Origin: Daejeonella lutea
Lineage (GTDB): Bacteria; Bacteroidota; Bacteroidia; Sphingobacteriales; Sphingobacteriaceae
DNA length: 64,000 nt
Assembly (NCBI RefSeq): GCF_900168015.1
Contig: NZ_FUYR01000001.1
Coordinates: forward strand, 928,943-992,942
Direction: 5' to 3'
Part shown: piece by piece, positions 43,972 to 53,079 of the stretch
How the letters are laid out: each line of letters opens with the position of its first letter
How positions within the stretch are numbered: the first letter of the stretch is position 1
The notes under the pieces: model-generated
Databases searched by the model: none
What the model was told of the DNA's origin: nothing
The model's input: the letters and a program-made list of their open reading frames with translations, nothing else
Position numbers and translations under genes: made by a program

Positions 43972-45174
43972 TTAAGAAAAAATTCCCAATAAAATACCAG
44001 CCAGAATAAGAAACGGCGTTCGGATTTTGGTGAACACAAGTAATAGAAAAGTAACGGTAACAACAGCAACGGAAATCATGCTTATGCCAATAGGCTGCAT
44101 AAGTAAGATAAATGCAGCACCCATAAACCCTACGGATACTGCGTTAATCCCCGAAAGGGAATTTTTTATTCGGGTTATCTTTTTCAGATCATTCCAGAAG
44201 GGAACAATAAACAATATCAATATCAATCCTGGTAAATTAATTCCAAGCACAGCGATAAGGCCCCCTAAAACCTGACCTAAAACACTGTAACCCGAATTTT
44301 TCAAGGTCATAGCTCCGACGAACGAGGTAAACGAGAAAGTTGGCCCCGGTAAGGCCTGCTGTAGAGCATAACCCGACAGGAATTGATCGGACGTCAGATA
44401 TTGTTTCATCTCCACAAACTCTGTATACATGAATGGCACAAGGACTTGCCCTCCACCGAAAATCATAATGCCGTTTCGATAGAAATTTTCAAAAAGACGT
44501 ATTGGTAAGCTGAATGGCGATGTACGATTAATTATAGCACCGAGCCCTGCGAAAAACAAAAGTACGCCAATAAAATAGGCAATCTTTTTAGGGTTAACCT
44601 TCGAAAAAAGTTTACTTCGAATTTCTGTTTCTTCAAAGGGGGTATCGATTGCCGATGAAATTATCCCTCCTATCAAAATGATAATAGGGAAAGCATAAGC
44701 ATTTTTAAGAATTAATGTTGCTACTAAGGAAGAACCAGCGAGCCAAATTGCTGTATTCGTCTTCAATATCGCCCGGCCGAACCGATAGGCAGCAAAGCCC
44801 ACAATCCCAACCGCCACGGGTTGAATAAAGTTGAGTACATTTTCGAATTTTTCCTTTTGCCCAAGTGTGGTGTAACTGATAACTGCTAAACACATTATTG
44901 CAGCGGATGGAAGCATCCAAATTAGGAATGTAGTAATTGCAATTGGGAGGCCCCCTACTTTATAAGCAATCCCAACCAAGGTCTGTGTTGATGAGGGTCC
45001 GGGAAGAATTTGGGTTAGGGCATTTAGTTCCAGCAGCTCAGTTTCCGTAATATATCTGCGTTTGAAGACAAAATTCTTCAGCATAATACCGATGTGAGCC
45101 TGTGCACCTCCGAATGCTGTTAGCGTAAACCAAACAACATCGCTCAGAAAGATGAGATGGCGTTTGCTGAGCAT
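43972..45174 (-). CDS. chrA: chromate transporter (CHR family, long two-domain form)
   Basis: A 400-residue inner-membrane protein made of two homologous CHR halves. Each half has the family pattern: half 1 FTLTAFGGAQAHIG and LPGPSSTQTLVGIAYKVGG; half 2 IMIFGGGQVLVPFM and ALPGPTFSFTSFVGA. About 10 to 12 helices are visible. The family exports chromate, but many members have no proven substrate. The start codon directly follows the stop of the upstream TPR gene (TAAATG), so they are co-translated. No ChrB regulator is present. Confidence 0.93.
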   Translation of the reverse strand: MLSKRHLIFLSDVVWFTLTAFGGAQAHIGIMLKNFVFKRRYITETELLELNALTQILPGPSSTQTLVGIAYKVGGLPIAITTFLIWMLPSAAIMCLAVISYTTLGQKEKFENVLNFIQPVAVGIVGFAAYRFGRAILKTNTAIWLAGSSLVATLILKNAYAFPIIILIGGIISSAIDTPFEETEIRSKLFSKVNPKKIAYFIGVLLFFAGLGAIINRTSPFSLPIRLFENFYRNGIMIFGGGQVLVPFMYTEFVEMKQYLTSDQFLSGYALQQALPGPTFSFTSFVGAMTLKNSGYSVLGQVLGGLIAVLGINLPGLILILFIVPFWNDLKKITRIKNSLSGINAVSVGFMGAAFILLMQPIGISMISVAVVTVTFLLLVFTKIRTPFLILAGILLGIFS

Positions 45175-45510
45175 TTAATCGTCTTCGTAATCTAAGCCCA
45201 TAATCGAATTGTACACTCCTTGTAACTCCGAAAAAGCATGCATATCTTTTGCGCTCCGTGATACCTCCATGCCCTTTTTATAGGTAGCTATTGCATCATC
45301 TTTGCGATTGAGTTGTTCATACAATTTCCCAGCGTGGTAATATGTACCAACGTATTCAGGGTGATTCATCAAAAGGTCTTCGTAGTATTCCAAAGATTTA
45401 TCCAGCTCTTTAGCGTTTAGATATTCAGTTGCCAGTGCGTATTTTAAAAAGGGGTCATTCGGCTCGCTTTCGAGGAAATTCAACAGCTTCAGTAATCGTA
45501 TTTGATGCAT
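45175..45510 (-). CDS. small tetratricopeptide-repeat protein
   Basis: A 111-residue cytoplasmic protein of about three TPR-like helical hairpins, including NDPFLKYALATEYLNAKELDKSLEYYEDLL and YHAGKLYEQLNRKDDAIATYKKGM in the usual 34-residue spacing. There is no signal peptide. It lies 44 bases from divergent etfB and immediately upstream of chrA. Its partner is unknown; the coupling with chrA is probably expression-level only. Confidence 0.85.
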   Translation of the reverse strand: MHQIRLLKLLNFLESEPNDPFLKYALATEYLNAKELDKSLEYYEDLLMNHPEYVGTYYHAGKLYEQLNRKDDAIATYKKGMEVSRSAKDMHAFSELQGVYNSIMGLDYEDD

Positions 45511-45530
45511 TTTAATTTCGCTTTTTTGAG

Positions 45531-45538
45531 TAGATTTG
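45531..45538 (+). promoter_or_regulatory. putative -7 element of etfBA
   Basis: TAGATTTG, an exact TAnnTTTG match, 16 bases before the etfB ATG at 45555. Confidence 0.6.
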
Positions 45539-45554
45539 TAAAAACAGAATCTAT

Positions 45555-46292
45555 ATGAAGATATTAGTTTGTGTCAGTAATGTCCCCGATACCACAACAA
45601 AAATAACTTTTAGCAGTGATAATACACAATTCAATACCGCTGGTGTACAATATATATTGAATCCGTACGACGAGATTGCTTTAGCGCGGGCGATTGAATT
45701 ATCTGAAGGAGGAAAAGGCACAGTTACCGTAATAAACGTAGGTGAAGCGTCAGCTGAGCCGACAATCAGAAAAGCTTTGGCCATCGGTGCAGACGACGCA
45801 GTACGTGTAAATGCCGCGCCGCGCGATGCCTACTTCGTTTCATATCAGATAGCAGAGTATGCGAAGACTAATGGATTTGATCTAATTCTGACAGGAAGAG
45901 AATCAATTGACTATAATGGGTCTCAAGTTGGCGCTATGATCGGTGAGTTTCTCGATCTTCCTTCAACCTCAATTATAAAAAAGCTCGATGCTGACGGTAC
46001 AAGTGCCAGTTTAGAAAGGGAAATTGAAGGCGGAAAAGAAGTAATCAAGGTTGATTTTCCGTTTGTAGCAAGTTGTGCCGAGGGAGTTGCAGAACCGAAG
46101 ATTCCTAACATGCGCGGAATAATGTCTGCCAGGACAAAACCTTTACAGGTGATAGAAGCTTTGGATATAGAGCAATTGGTGACATTTAAATCGTACACTA
46201 CCCCTGCTCCACGCGGCTCTGTAACGATGTTATCATCTGACGAAACAGAAAAGCTTGTAAATTTATTACATACAGAAGCAAAAGTTATTTAA
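45555..46292 (+). CDS. etfB: electron transfer flavoprotein subunit beta
   Basis: AMP-binding small subunit of the ETF heterodimer that carries electrons from acyl-CoA dehydrogenases to the quinone pool. The 245 residues contain KILVCVSNVPDT at the N-terminus, INPYDE-like LNPYDEIALARAIEL, a GADDAVRV segment, LILTGRESIDYNGSQVGAMIGEFL and the recognition loop region LPNMRGIMSAR-like IPNMRGIMSARTKP near 200. etfA follows after 37 bases. Confidence 0.96.
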   Translation: MKILVCVSNVPDTTTKITFSSDNTQFNTAGVQYILNPYDEIALARAIELSEGGKGTVTVINVGEASAEPTIRKALAIGADDAVRVNAAPRDAYFVSYQIAEYAKTNGFDLILTGRESIDYNGSQVGAMIGEFLDLPSTSIIKKLDADGTSASLEREIEGGKEVIKVDFPFVASCAEGVAEPKIPNMRGIMSARTKPLQVIEALDIEQLVTFKSYTTPAPRGSVTMLSSDETEKLVNLLHTEAKVI

Positions 46293-46329
46293 CGAAATAA
46301 TTAAACTCCTCCAGGGAAAAAGATCAAAT

Positions 46330-47307
46330 ATGTCAGTTTTAGTATATGTAGAAAATGCAGACGGCAAGTTTAAGAAATCAACATACGAAGTGGTTTCTTA
46401 CGCCAAATCGGTGGCCGTTTTGTTAAACACAGAATTGATTGCAATCTCGATTGGTGATGTCGGCAAGGATGAATTAACTTCACTTGGCAAATTTGGTGCT
46501 GCAAAGGTACTGAATGTCAACAATGATAAATTAAAGTCCTTTGTGATCCAGGCTTATGCTTCAGTTATTACTAATGCAGCTAATAAAGAAAACTCCGACA
46601 TACTGATACTTGCAAATTCTTTTAGCGGTAAAGGCCTCGCGCCCCGTATCGCAGTGAAATTACAGGCGGGATTGGCTGATTCAGCGGTCGATCTTCCAAA
46701 AATCGAAAATAACAGCTTCACCGTCAAAAAAACAGCATTCTCTGGTAAAGCGTTTGCTATGGTAGAATTCAATTCTGCGAAAAAAGTGATCGCTTTAAAC
46801 CCTAATTCCTACCAAGTCAATGAATCACCGGTTGAAGCTACAATCGAAGACTTCAATCCGGAAATAAATAACTCGGATTTACGAATTGAAGTGACAAATG
46901 TCGTTAGAGCTACTGACAAAATTGCCCTCCCAGACGCTGAATTAGTCGTTTCAGCCGGCCGTGGACTAAAAGGTCCGGAGAATTGGAATATTATAGAAGA
47001 ACTTGCTGATGTGCTTGGTGCTGCCACAGCATGTTCTAAGCCGGTTTCCGATGCAGGCTGGCGTCCACATGAAGAACATGTTGGTCAGACAGGAATTGCT
47101 GTTAGCCCGAATTTATATATTGCTGTTGGGATTTCCGGGGCTATTCAGCATTTGGCCGGTGTCAGTTCATCTAAGACAATTGTTGTTATCAATAAAGATC
47201 CTGAGGCTCCATTCTTTAAGGTTGCTGATTATGGCATTGTCGGCGATGCATTTGAAGTAGTGCCGAAATTAACAGAGGCTATTAAAGCTTATAAATCACA
47301 TTCTTAA
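46330..47307 (+). CDS. etfA: electron transfer flavoprotein subunit alpha
   Basis: FAD-binding large subunit of ETF, 325 residues. The C-terminal FAD domain contains VVSAGRGLKGPENW, the conserved ACSKPVSDAGWRPHEEHVGQTG and VSPNLYIAVGISGAIQHLAGV, then VINKDPEAPFFKVADYGIVGD. It is co-transcribed with etfB. A gap of 38 bases leads to the bifunctional-nuclease-family gene, which may belong to the same transcript. Confidence 0.97.
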   Translation: MSVLVYVENADGKFKKSTYEVVSYAKSVAVLLNTELIAISIGDVGKDELTSLGKFGAAKVLNVNNDKLKSFVIQAYASVITNAANKENSDILILANSFSGKGLAPRIAVKLQAGLADSAVDLPKIENNSFTVKKTAFSGKAFAMVEFNSAKKVIALNPNSYQVNESPVEATIEDFNPEINNSDLRIEVTNVVRATDKIALPDAELVVSAGRGLKGPENWNIIEELADVLGAATACSKPVSDAGWRPHEEHVGQTGIAVSPNLYIAVGISGAIQHLAGVSSSKTIVVINKDPEAPFFKVADYGIVGDAFEVVPKLTEAIKAYKSHS

Positions 47308-47345
47308 ATTCTCTGCGTGATTTTCTTACGTGTTAAGCTTTCTTG

Positions 47346-47942
47346 ATGAAGAAGTTAAAATTAGATATAGTTGGGTTATCTTACAGTCAAACACAGTCAG
47401 GAGCATACGCCCTGGTGCTTGGCGAAGTAAATGGCAGAAGAAGATTACCTATCATTATAGGCGGTTTTGAAGCGCAGGCAATCGCCATTGAGATAGAAAA
47501 GATGACTCCCAGCCGCCCCCTCACCCATGATCTTTTCAAATCCTTGGCTGAGACTTATAATGTCACTATACAAGAAGTTATTATTTACAACCTGGTAGAC
47601 GGGATTTTTTATGCTAAACTCATGTGTAGTGATGGGAAGAAAGTTTCGGAAATAGATGCACGAACTTCTGATGCAATTGCGCTCGCAGTTCGATTTGATT
47701 GTCCGATCTATACCTATGAATTTATTCTCGCAACTGCAGGCATCGTGATTGAAGGAAATGAGTTTGTATTCCTGGAAAATATTGAACCTCAACCAGAAGA
47801 AAAAACACCCCCAGCGGCGTTGAGTTATAGTTCACTTAGTGAAGACGAACTGAAAGTCAAGCTAAAGGAAGCCCTTGCTGACGAAGCCTACGAAAGAGCT
47901 GCGAAGATCCGTGACGAACTTTCAAAAAGAAGATCGTCCTGA
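47346..47942 (+). CDS. bifunctional nuclease family (DUF151) protein with UVR motif
   Basis: A 198-residue protein from the ATG at 47346. The N-terminal BFN/DUF151 domain (about 1-135) has LVLGEVNGRRRLPIIIGGFEAQAIAIE, PLTHDLF and a DARTSDAIALAVR motif. A C-terminal UvrB/UvrC-type coiled motif (about 160-198) reads LKEALADEAYERAAKIRDEL. The family has DNase/RNase activity in some plants and is linked to Mycobacterium. It is widespread in Bacteroidetes directly after etfA, and its role there is unknown. It could bind nucleic acid, since UVR motifs mediate protein contacts. Confidence 0.9.
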   Translation: MKKLKLDIVGLSYSQTQSGAYALVLGEVNGRRRLPIIIGGFEAQAIAIEIEKMTPSRPLTHDLFKSLAETYNVTIQEVIIYNLVDGIFYAKLMCSDGKKVSEIDARTSDAIALAVRFDCPIYTYEFILATAGIVIEGNEFVFLENIEPQPEEKTPPAALSYSSLSEDELKVKLKEALADEAYERAAKIRDELSKRRSS

Positions 47943-48027
47943 TCGTTAGCGTACTCGCCAAACTTTTAATATCCGATTGGTTTATATTCCAAATTAGTTC
48001 TATCTTTTGCAATAAATTGCGCAAAAT

Positions 48028-49269
48028 ATGAATATAAAACTACGGCTAATTGTCATGAACTTCCTGCAGTTCTTTATCTGGGGATCATGGCTAATATCCC
48101 TTGGCGGATACATGATTGTTACCCTCAATTTCACGGGTGTTGAGGTCGGCAGTATTTTTGCCACCATGGGTATTGCTTCGCTGTTTATGCCTGCTGTAAT
48201 GGGTATCATTGCCGATCGTTTTTTCAATGCAGAGCGGGTACTAGGAGCCTGTCATATTGCAGGGGCATTGCTCCTTTTTCTTGCAGCCCAAATCGAAGAT
48301 TACCCTTCACTCTACATTATCATGCTTTTTAATTGCATGGCATATATGCCGACAATCGCTTTGGCTAACACTGTATCCTACAATGCCTTAGAGAAAAATA
48401 ATATGGATATTGTAAAATCGTTCCCACCTATTCGGGTGTGGGGAACGATTGGGTTTATTGCAGCAATGTGGGTAGTCGATTTATTGGACTTAACAAAAAG
48501 TCCCATGCAGCTTTATGTCAGTGCTGCCGCGTCTCTGGCATTAGGACTTTACTCCTTCACCATGCCTCCCCGACCACCACTCAAATCAGGCGACGCAAGA
48601 AGTTTTTCGTCTACTCTTGGATTGGATGCACTTGTGCTTTTCAAATCACGCAAACTTGCTATCTTCTTTATATTCTCAATGTTCCTTGGTGCTGCCCTGC
48701 AGATTACGAATCTTTTTGGAGGCTCGTTTTTGGATGATTTTAAAAACACCTATCCTGGTTCGTTTGGTGTTGAGCATCCGAATTTATTACTTTCGATTTC
48801 GCAGATATCTGAAACCCTATTTATACTCACTATTCCATTCTTTCTATACAAATTCGGAATTCGTACGGTCATGTTGTTCAGTATAATCGCCTGGGTTTTG
48901 CGATTTGCTTTATTTGGAATAGGAAATCCGGGCGATGGCCTTTGGTTGCTCGTATTGTCCATGATTATTTACGGAATGGCATTTGATTTCTTCAATATTT
49001 CCGGATCATTATTCGTAGAAAGGGAGGCTGATCCCGCTATCCGTGCAAGTGCTCAGGGATTATTCATGCTGATGACAAACGGCCTGGGGGCATTTTTTGG
49101 CGGAATATTGAGCGGCTGGGTTGTCGACTTCTTTACAAGTGGCGGAGTTCGGGACTGGCAAAGTATCTGGTTCACCTTCGCAGGTTATGCGTTACTTCTA
49201 GCGATAATTTTCCCCTTTGTGTTTAAATACAAGCATGTACCTGATCAATTGAAGGCGATAAAGCATTAA
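48028..49269 (+). CDS. nucleoside:proton symporter (NupG-like MFS)
   Basis: A 413-residue permease with 12 predicted membrane helices. MNIKLRLIVMNFLQFFIWGSWLISLGGYM, GIIADRFFNAERVLG, FPPIRVWGTIGFI and the late MIIYGMAFDFFNISGSLFVEREA segment match the nucleoside/H+ symporter (NupG/XapB) family. It is probably used for nucleoside uptake, consistent with purine genes elsewhere in the window though they are not linked. The DUF3667 gene starts one base after its stop. Confidence 0.9.
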   Translation: MNIKLRLIVMNFLQFFIWGSWLISLGGYMIVTLNFTGVEVGSIFATMGIASLFMPAVMGIIADRFFNAERVLGACHIAGALLLFLAAQIEDYPSLYIIMLFNCMAYMPTIALANTVSYNALEKNNMDIVKSFPPIRVWGTIGFIAAMWVVDLLDLTKSPMQLYVSAAASLALGLYSFTMPPRPPLKSGDARSFSSTLGLDALVLFKSRKLAIFFIFSMFLGAALQITNLFGGSFLDDFKNTYPGSFGVEHPNLLLSISQISETLFILTIPFFLYKFGIRTVMLFSIIAWVLRFALFGIGNPGDGLWLLVLSMIIYGMAFDFFNISGSLFVEREADPAIRASAQGLFMLMTNGLGAFFGGILSGWVVDFFTSGGVRDWQSIWFTFAGYALLLAIIFPFVFKYKHVPDQLKAIKH

Positions 49270-49270
49270 A

Positions 49271-50275
49271 ATGTCAAAACATTACCGTAAGGAAAATAAC
49301 TGCCTTAATTGCGGACAAGTTGTTAATGGCAAGTTTTGCAGTAACTGCGGACAAGAGAATATCGAAATTAAGGAACCTTTCTGGGCTTTTGTGAGTCATG
49401 GCGTAGGTCATTATTTTCACTATGATTCGAAGTTTAAGAAAACCCTCCGGCCATTTCTTACCAAACCAGGGCAGCTGACAAAAGACTATATGGATGGCCG
49501 GATGGCATCACATATTCCTCCAATCAGTTTGTACCTTTTCATTACCTTAGTATATTTTCTTTCTGCTCCAGTATTTAACAAACAGGACGTAGACGAAAAA
49601 GAAGCGATGTATAAAGTCTTCAGACTTGACAGTTATTCAGTTCAACTCAATAAAATTGCGAGATTAGATTCAGCGGTAAAACACGAAGAATCCGAAAAGC
49701 AAAGAAGTTCAGATGAAGAAATTCTTAAGACCTACCGGAGAATAAACCTAACTGCCGCGGATAGTAACATTACATCGTATCATAACCGCCAAGCAGCTTT
49801 GCCTGATTCCCTTAGAGATGATAAAATCACTAAATTTTGGAAAGAGCTAAAGGTGGGATATAGAGAAAAGACTGGCCACACTTTTGATAAAGCCGCCTTC
49901 AAAGATAAATATTTTCCGAAACTCCTATTTTTCCTAATGCCCTTGTTTGCCTTTTTCCTTATGTTGAATTTCAGACGGAATAAGAAGTTATATTTGGAAC
50001 ATTTGATCTATACAATACACCTCTTTTCGTTTGCATTCTTTACATTTTTTGTCTCCGAATTTTTGCAATATGTACTGCCTGCAAACTGGGGTGAAGTTAT
50101 TGAACTAATATTCTTCGCCATTTTGATTTGGTATACCTATAGATCTATAAGGACAGTATATGAGCGATCAAGATGGAAAACCGTCATGAAACTTTTTACA
50201 ATTTCTATATTGTTCGTGCTATCACTGGTTATTACCGAAGTAGTTGGAATGGCTATCGCGATAAGCTTGGCATAG
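49271..50275 (+). CDS. DUF3667 zinc-ribbon membrane protein
   Basis: A 334-residue protein with an N-terminal zinc ribbon (Cys11, Cys14, Cys23, Cys26 in CLNCG and CSNCGQ), followed by the DUF3667 core KTLRPFLTKPGQLTKDYMDGR and IPPISLYLFITLVYFL. A charged loop of about 100 residues follows. Four C-terminal membrane helices from KLLFFLMPLFAFFLML complete it. The family is common in Bacteroidetes and of unknown function. It is coupled to the nucleoside permease and ends at a bidirectional terminator. Confidence 0.88.
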   Translation: MSKHYRKENNCLNCGQVVNGKFCSNCGQENIEIKEPFWAFVSHGVGHYFHYDSKFKKTLRPFLTKPGQLTKDYMDGRMASHIPPISLYLFITLVYFLSAPVFNKQDVDEKEAMYKVFRLDSYSVQLNKIARLDSAVKHEESEKQRSSDEEILKTYRRINLTAADSNITSYHNRQAALPDSLRDDKITKFWKELKVGYREKTGHTFDKAAFKDKYFPKLLFFLMPLFAFFLMLNFRRNKKLYLEHLIYTIHLFSFAFFTFFVSEFLQYVLPANWGEVIELIFFAILIWYTYRSIRTVYERSRWKTVMKLFTISILFVLSLVITEVVGMAIAISLA

Positions 50276-50280
50276 GTCAT

Positions 50281-50316
50281 AAAAAAAGCCGGCTCATTTG
50301 AACCGGCTTTTTTTTA
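50281..50316. terminator. bidirectional intrinsic terminator
   Basis: AAAAGCCGG and CCGGCTTTT flank a short loop, with a seven-A run on one side and an eight-T run on the other, placed between the convergent DUF3667 and gltA stops. Confidence 0.93.
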
Positions 50317-51603
50317 CTTTCTATCTTTCAGCTCGACATAATCTCTAAGAGTCTCGCCTATGTAAATTTGTCTTGGTCGACCTATGGGCTCCTTGTTTTC
50401 ACGCATTTCTTTCCACTGTCCAATCCATCCAGGCAAACGGCCAAGTGCGAATAAAACAGTGAACATATCAGTTGGAAAACCCAATGCACGGTAAATAATG
50501 CCCGAGTAAAAGTCAACGTTTGGATAAAGCTTACGTTCAACAAAGTAAGGATCACTTAAAGCCGCAGCTTCTAGTTTCTTAGCAATATCGAGAACCGGAT
50601 CATCAATCCCTAATTTATCAAGAACGTCATCACATGCTTTCTTGATAATTTTAGCGCGTGGATCAAAGTTCTTGTACACACGGTGTCCAAATCCCATTAA
50701 ACGGAACGGGTCATTCTTATCCTTGGCTTTATTGATCCATTTGTCGGTATCGCCGCCATCATTTTTAATCTGTTCCAGCATTTCTATAACAGCCTGATTC
50801 GCACCACCATGAAGTGGGCCCCACAATGCAGAAATACCGGCAGAAATTGACGCATAAAGATTGCATTCCGAAGATCCCACCATCCGAACTGTTGAAGTCG
50901 AACAATTTTGTTCATGATCAGCGTGCAGAATGAACAAAACGTTCATTGCAGAAACAAATACCGGGTCAATTTCCACATCCTCAGTACGCTGTCCGAATGT
51001 CATGTTTAGAAAATTGCTCACATAACCCAGATTGTTCTGTGGATATATTACAGGATGGCCCAGCGATTTTTTGTATATCCAGGAAACGACCGTGGTCATC
51101 TTCGCCAAAAGCTTAATAATCGTCTGATTTTGCTCCTCGGCGGTTTGTCTGGAATTTAAAGATTCAGGATAAAATGCTGAAAGTGAGCAAATCAAGGAGG
51201 ACAACTGGCCCATTGGATGAGATTTTGAGGGAAACCCATCGAAGAATTTCTTCATATCCTCATGAACGAGAGTATGCTTAGAGATATCAGCCTGAAAGGC
51301 ATCCAGCTGAGTTTGACTAGGCAAATCACCGTAAATGAGAAGATATGCGACTTCTAAAAAAGTAGATTTTTCTGCAAGTTCCTCAATAGCATATCCTCTG
51401 TATTTCAACACGCCCTCCTCGCCATCGAGGAAAGTAATTGCACTTTTAGTTGCACCAGTATTTTTGTAACCAGAATCCAGGGTGACAAATCCGCTTTGAT
51501 CACGAAGTTTCGAAATATCTATTGCTTTTTCACCCTCAGTACCTTCAATTATTGGTAAATCGTATGTTTTGTCTCCTATTTTTAAGGATGCTGATTCAGA
51601 CAT
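50314..51603 (-). CDS. gltA: citrate synthase (type II)
   Basis: Condenses acetyl-CoA and oxaloacetate to start the TCA cycle. The 429-residue length and N-terminal extension (ASLKIGDKTYDLPIIEGTEGEKAIDIS) fit the hexameric, NADH-regulated type II enzyme. Catalytic His and Asp lie in LHADHEQNCSTS, LWGPLHGGANQAVIEML, GFGHRVYKNFDPRA and NVDFYSGIIYRALG. It is a single gene with a -7 element 23 bases upstream. Confidence 0.97.
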   Translation of the reverse strand: MSESASLKIGDKTYDLPIIEGTEGEKAIDISKLRDQSGFVTLDSGYKNTGATKSAITFLDGEEGVLKYRGYAIEELAEKSTFLEVAYLLIYGDLPSQTQLDAFQADISKHTLVHEDMKKFFDGFPSKSHPMGQLSSLICSLSAFYPESLNSRQTAEEQNQTIIKLLAKMTTVVSWIYKKSLGHPVIYPQNNLGYVSNFLNMTFGQRTEDVEIDPVFVSAMNVLFILHADHEQNCSTSTVRMVGSSECNLYASISAGISALWGPLHGGANQAVIEMLEQIKNDGGDTDKWINKAKDKNDPFRLMGFGHRVYKNFDPRAKIIKKACDDVLDKLGIDDPVLDIAKKLEAAALSDPYFVERKLYPNVDFYSGIIYRALGFPTDMFTVLFALGRLPGWIGQWKEMRENKEPIGRPRQIYIGETLRDYVELKDRK

Positions 51604-51626
51604 ATTGGTTTATAATAGTTATTAGA

Positions 51627-51634
51627 CAAAACTA
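51627..51634 (-). promoter_or_regulatory. putative -7 element of gltA
   Basis: Minus strand TAGTTTTG, an exact TAnnTTTG match, with 23 bases to the ATG at 51603. A TTG lies 22 bases upstream of it. Confidence 0.6.
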
Positions 51635-51785
51635 ATAATTATGCTCATTTATGTGGCAATTTTGATGAAAGGTTTTGCAATATTTTTGTTAATGACAATG
51701 TATAAACATTGGCAATCAAAGATTTAATCCAAAATTAATTGCCACTAATTTAAACGAGAAGAGAAAAATTGCTCACATGACCGTT

Positions 51786-52325
51786 TTAATTCTTGCCAGT
51801 ACCAATTGTTTCTTCTACAGATCCGCAGTTAAGCATTTCATCACCGTAGTAAGGGTTTCTAACTTCTTTCTCAGCTGCAAGCCAATAGCCTCCTTCTCCT
51901 TCATTTGCCATTGGGCAGAACTGAACGTACATAGCGCCTGAATTCACATCAGTATGTTTCATCAGTGCAACTATATCGGAGCTTAGTGCAGTAAAATGCA
52001 TTCTTTGAGTTTTAAGGTCACTTGCTTCAGCAATCTTATTTGCTAATGCTGAAGTATTTTCGCAGCCATCAATTTTGCTCAATGCAGCTGCCAATTCCTT
52101 ACCCGCAGCTTTGGCGCCGGAGGCATCCGACGAAACTAAAACGTCCTTCAACTTGAGATAATCGTTGTAAACGGTTTGGCTGTTTTCGTCTTTAAGATCC
52201 GCAGCTGGCGCGGATCCGACTGCTGCACTGTCAGCAACTTTTGATTCATTCGTTTCCGCAGTTTGGTTACATGAGGTAAGCGCTCCTGCTATTAATAAGG
52301 CTGAGATGACTAATCGTAAATTCAT
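51786..52325 (-). CDS. DUF3347 lipoprotein
   Basis: A 179-residue lipoprotein. The ATG at 52325 begins MNLRLVISALLIAGALTSC with lipobox LTSC, so the upstream in-frame extension is rejected. An Ala/Ser-rich linker leads to the DUF3347 domain: VYNDYLKLKDVLVSSDA, a mid helical region, FCPMANEGEGGYWLAAE, then NPYYGDEMLNCGSVEETI. The FCPMA and MLNCGSV elements are typical of the family found next to metal-efflux systems, where Cys, Met and His may bind metal. No efflux genes are nearby here. The start is 59 bases after the terminator of the barrel gene. Confidence 0.85.
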   Translation of the reverse strand: MNLRLVISALLIAGALTSCNQTAETNESKVADSAAVGSAPAADLKDENSQTVYNDYLKLKDVLVSSDASGAKAAGKELAAALSKIDGCENTSALANKIAEASDLKTQRMHFTALSSDIVALMKHTDVNSGAMYVQFCPMANEGEGGYWLAAEKEVRNPYYGDEMLNCGSVEETIGTGKN

Positions 52326-52383
52326 ACTATCTGATTTTTTGTAAATATCGTTATTAAAGATGAATGTGTTGTTTAAAAACAAG

Positions 52384-52409
52384 AAAGTCCCGCATATCTG
52401 CGGGACTTT
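52384..52409 (-). terminator. intrinsic terminator of the small barrel gene
   Basis: A perfect 11-bp stem AAAGTCCCGCA/TGCGGGACTTT around GATA on the minus strand, six bases after the barrel stop codon, followed by a T-rich stretch. Confidence 0.9.
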
Positions 52410-52414
52410 CAAAA

Positions 52415-52969
52415 TTAGTTTAGGTTAAATCCGTATGCCAGACGGAGAGCAACCTGTCCCGGATTTTTAAGACCTATGGCCGAATTTCCTGTCATTCCTT
52501 CGTATCTCAAGCCGATATCAATTCCTGTGTTAGTTCCTACCCCAATTCCCGGAGCGTAGATGAATGCTGTTTTTGACCCATCTCGCGTTCCAAATCCAGC
52601 TCCAATTTCGCCAGAGAAATAAAATCGTGCAACAGGAAATACTTTAATTCCTGCTTTTACAGGTATGAAATCAATATTGTCGACCGATGAAGTTGCAGCA
52701 GGCCCCGATTCTAGTGAAAACGTATTATATCCAACTGACAAAATACCTGATACATTACTGGTAAAATCCTGCTGTAATCTCAGGTCCCCACCAAATGCGA
52801 ATTTATAACCATCTGTTGTGGGTATTCCCGCACTTAATCCAATACCTAAACGGGTTGCTTTTGAATCTCCATCATTCACAGGAGCGGTCTGCGCATTAGA
52901 ATTTGATGATCCAATGAGAATAGCTACTGCAGCTGCTGCAGAAGCAAAAAGTAATTTTGTTCTTTTCAT
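52415..52969 (-). CDS. small outer-membrane beta-barrel protein
   Basis: A 184-residue exported protein with a signal peptide (MKRTKLLFASAAAAVAILIGSSNSNA, then QTAP). Alternating polar and hydrophobic strands follow, such as RLGIGLSAGIP, FAFGGDLRLQQDF, GILSVGYNTF, GIKVFPVARFYFSGEIGAGFG, GIDIGLRYEGM and the C-terminal VALRLAYGFNLN, fitting an eight-stranded OmpW/OmpX-like barrel. It is directly downstream (110 bases) of the giant adhesin gene on the same strand. It is too short and lacks the motifs of PorP/SprF proteins. Its function is unknown. Confidence 0.82.
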   Translation of the reverse strand: MKRTKLLFASAAAAVAILIGSSNSNAQTAPVNDGDSKATRLGIGLSAGIPTTDGYKFAFGGDLRLQQDFTSNVSGILSVGYNTFSLESGPAATSSVDNIDFIPVKAGIKVFPVARFYFSGEIGAGFGTRDGSKTAFIYAPGIGVGTNTGIDIGLRYEGMTGNSAIGLKNPGQVALRLAYGFNLN

Positions 52970-53079
52970 AATTGAGTAAACAGAGCTTTTTAGCCCAGGC
53001 CCACTTAAAACAAGGTTTGTGCCAATGATCCGATTTGGGGTAATTAAATGTTTAAACGTATGAATTTGCCGCTAAGATT

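Noticed and set aside
52326-52412. 29-residue extension of the DUF3347 lipoprotein
   Set aside because: It would bury the signal peptide and lipobox, and its DNA includes the upstream gene's terminator stem.
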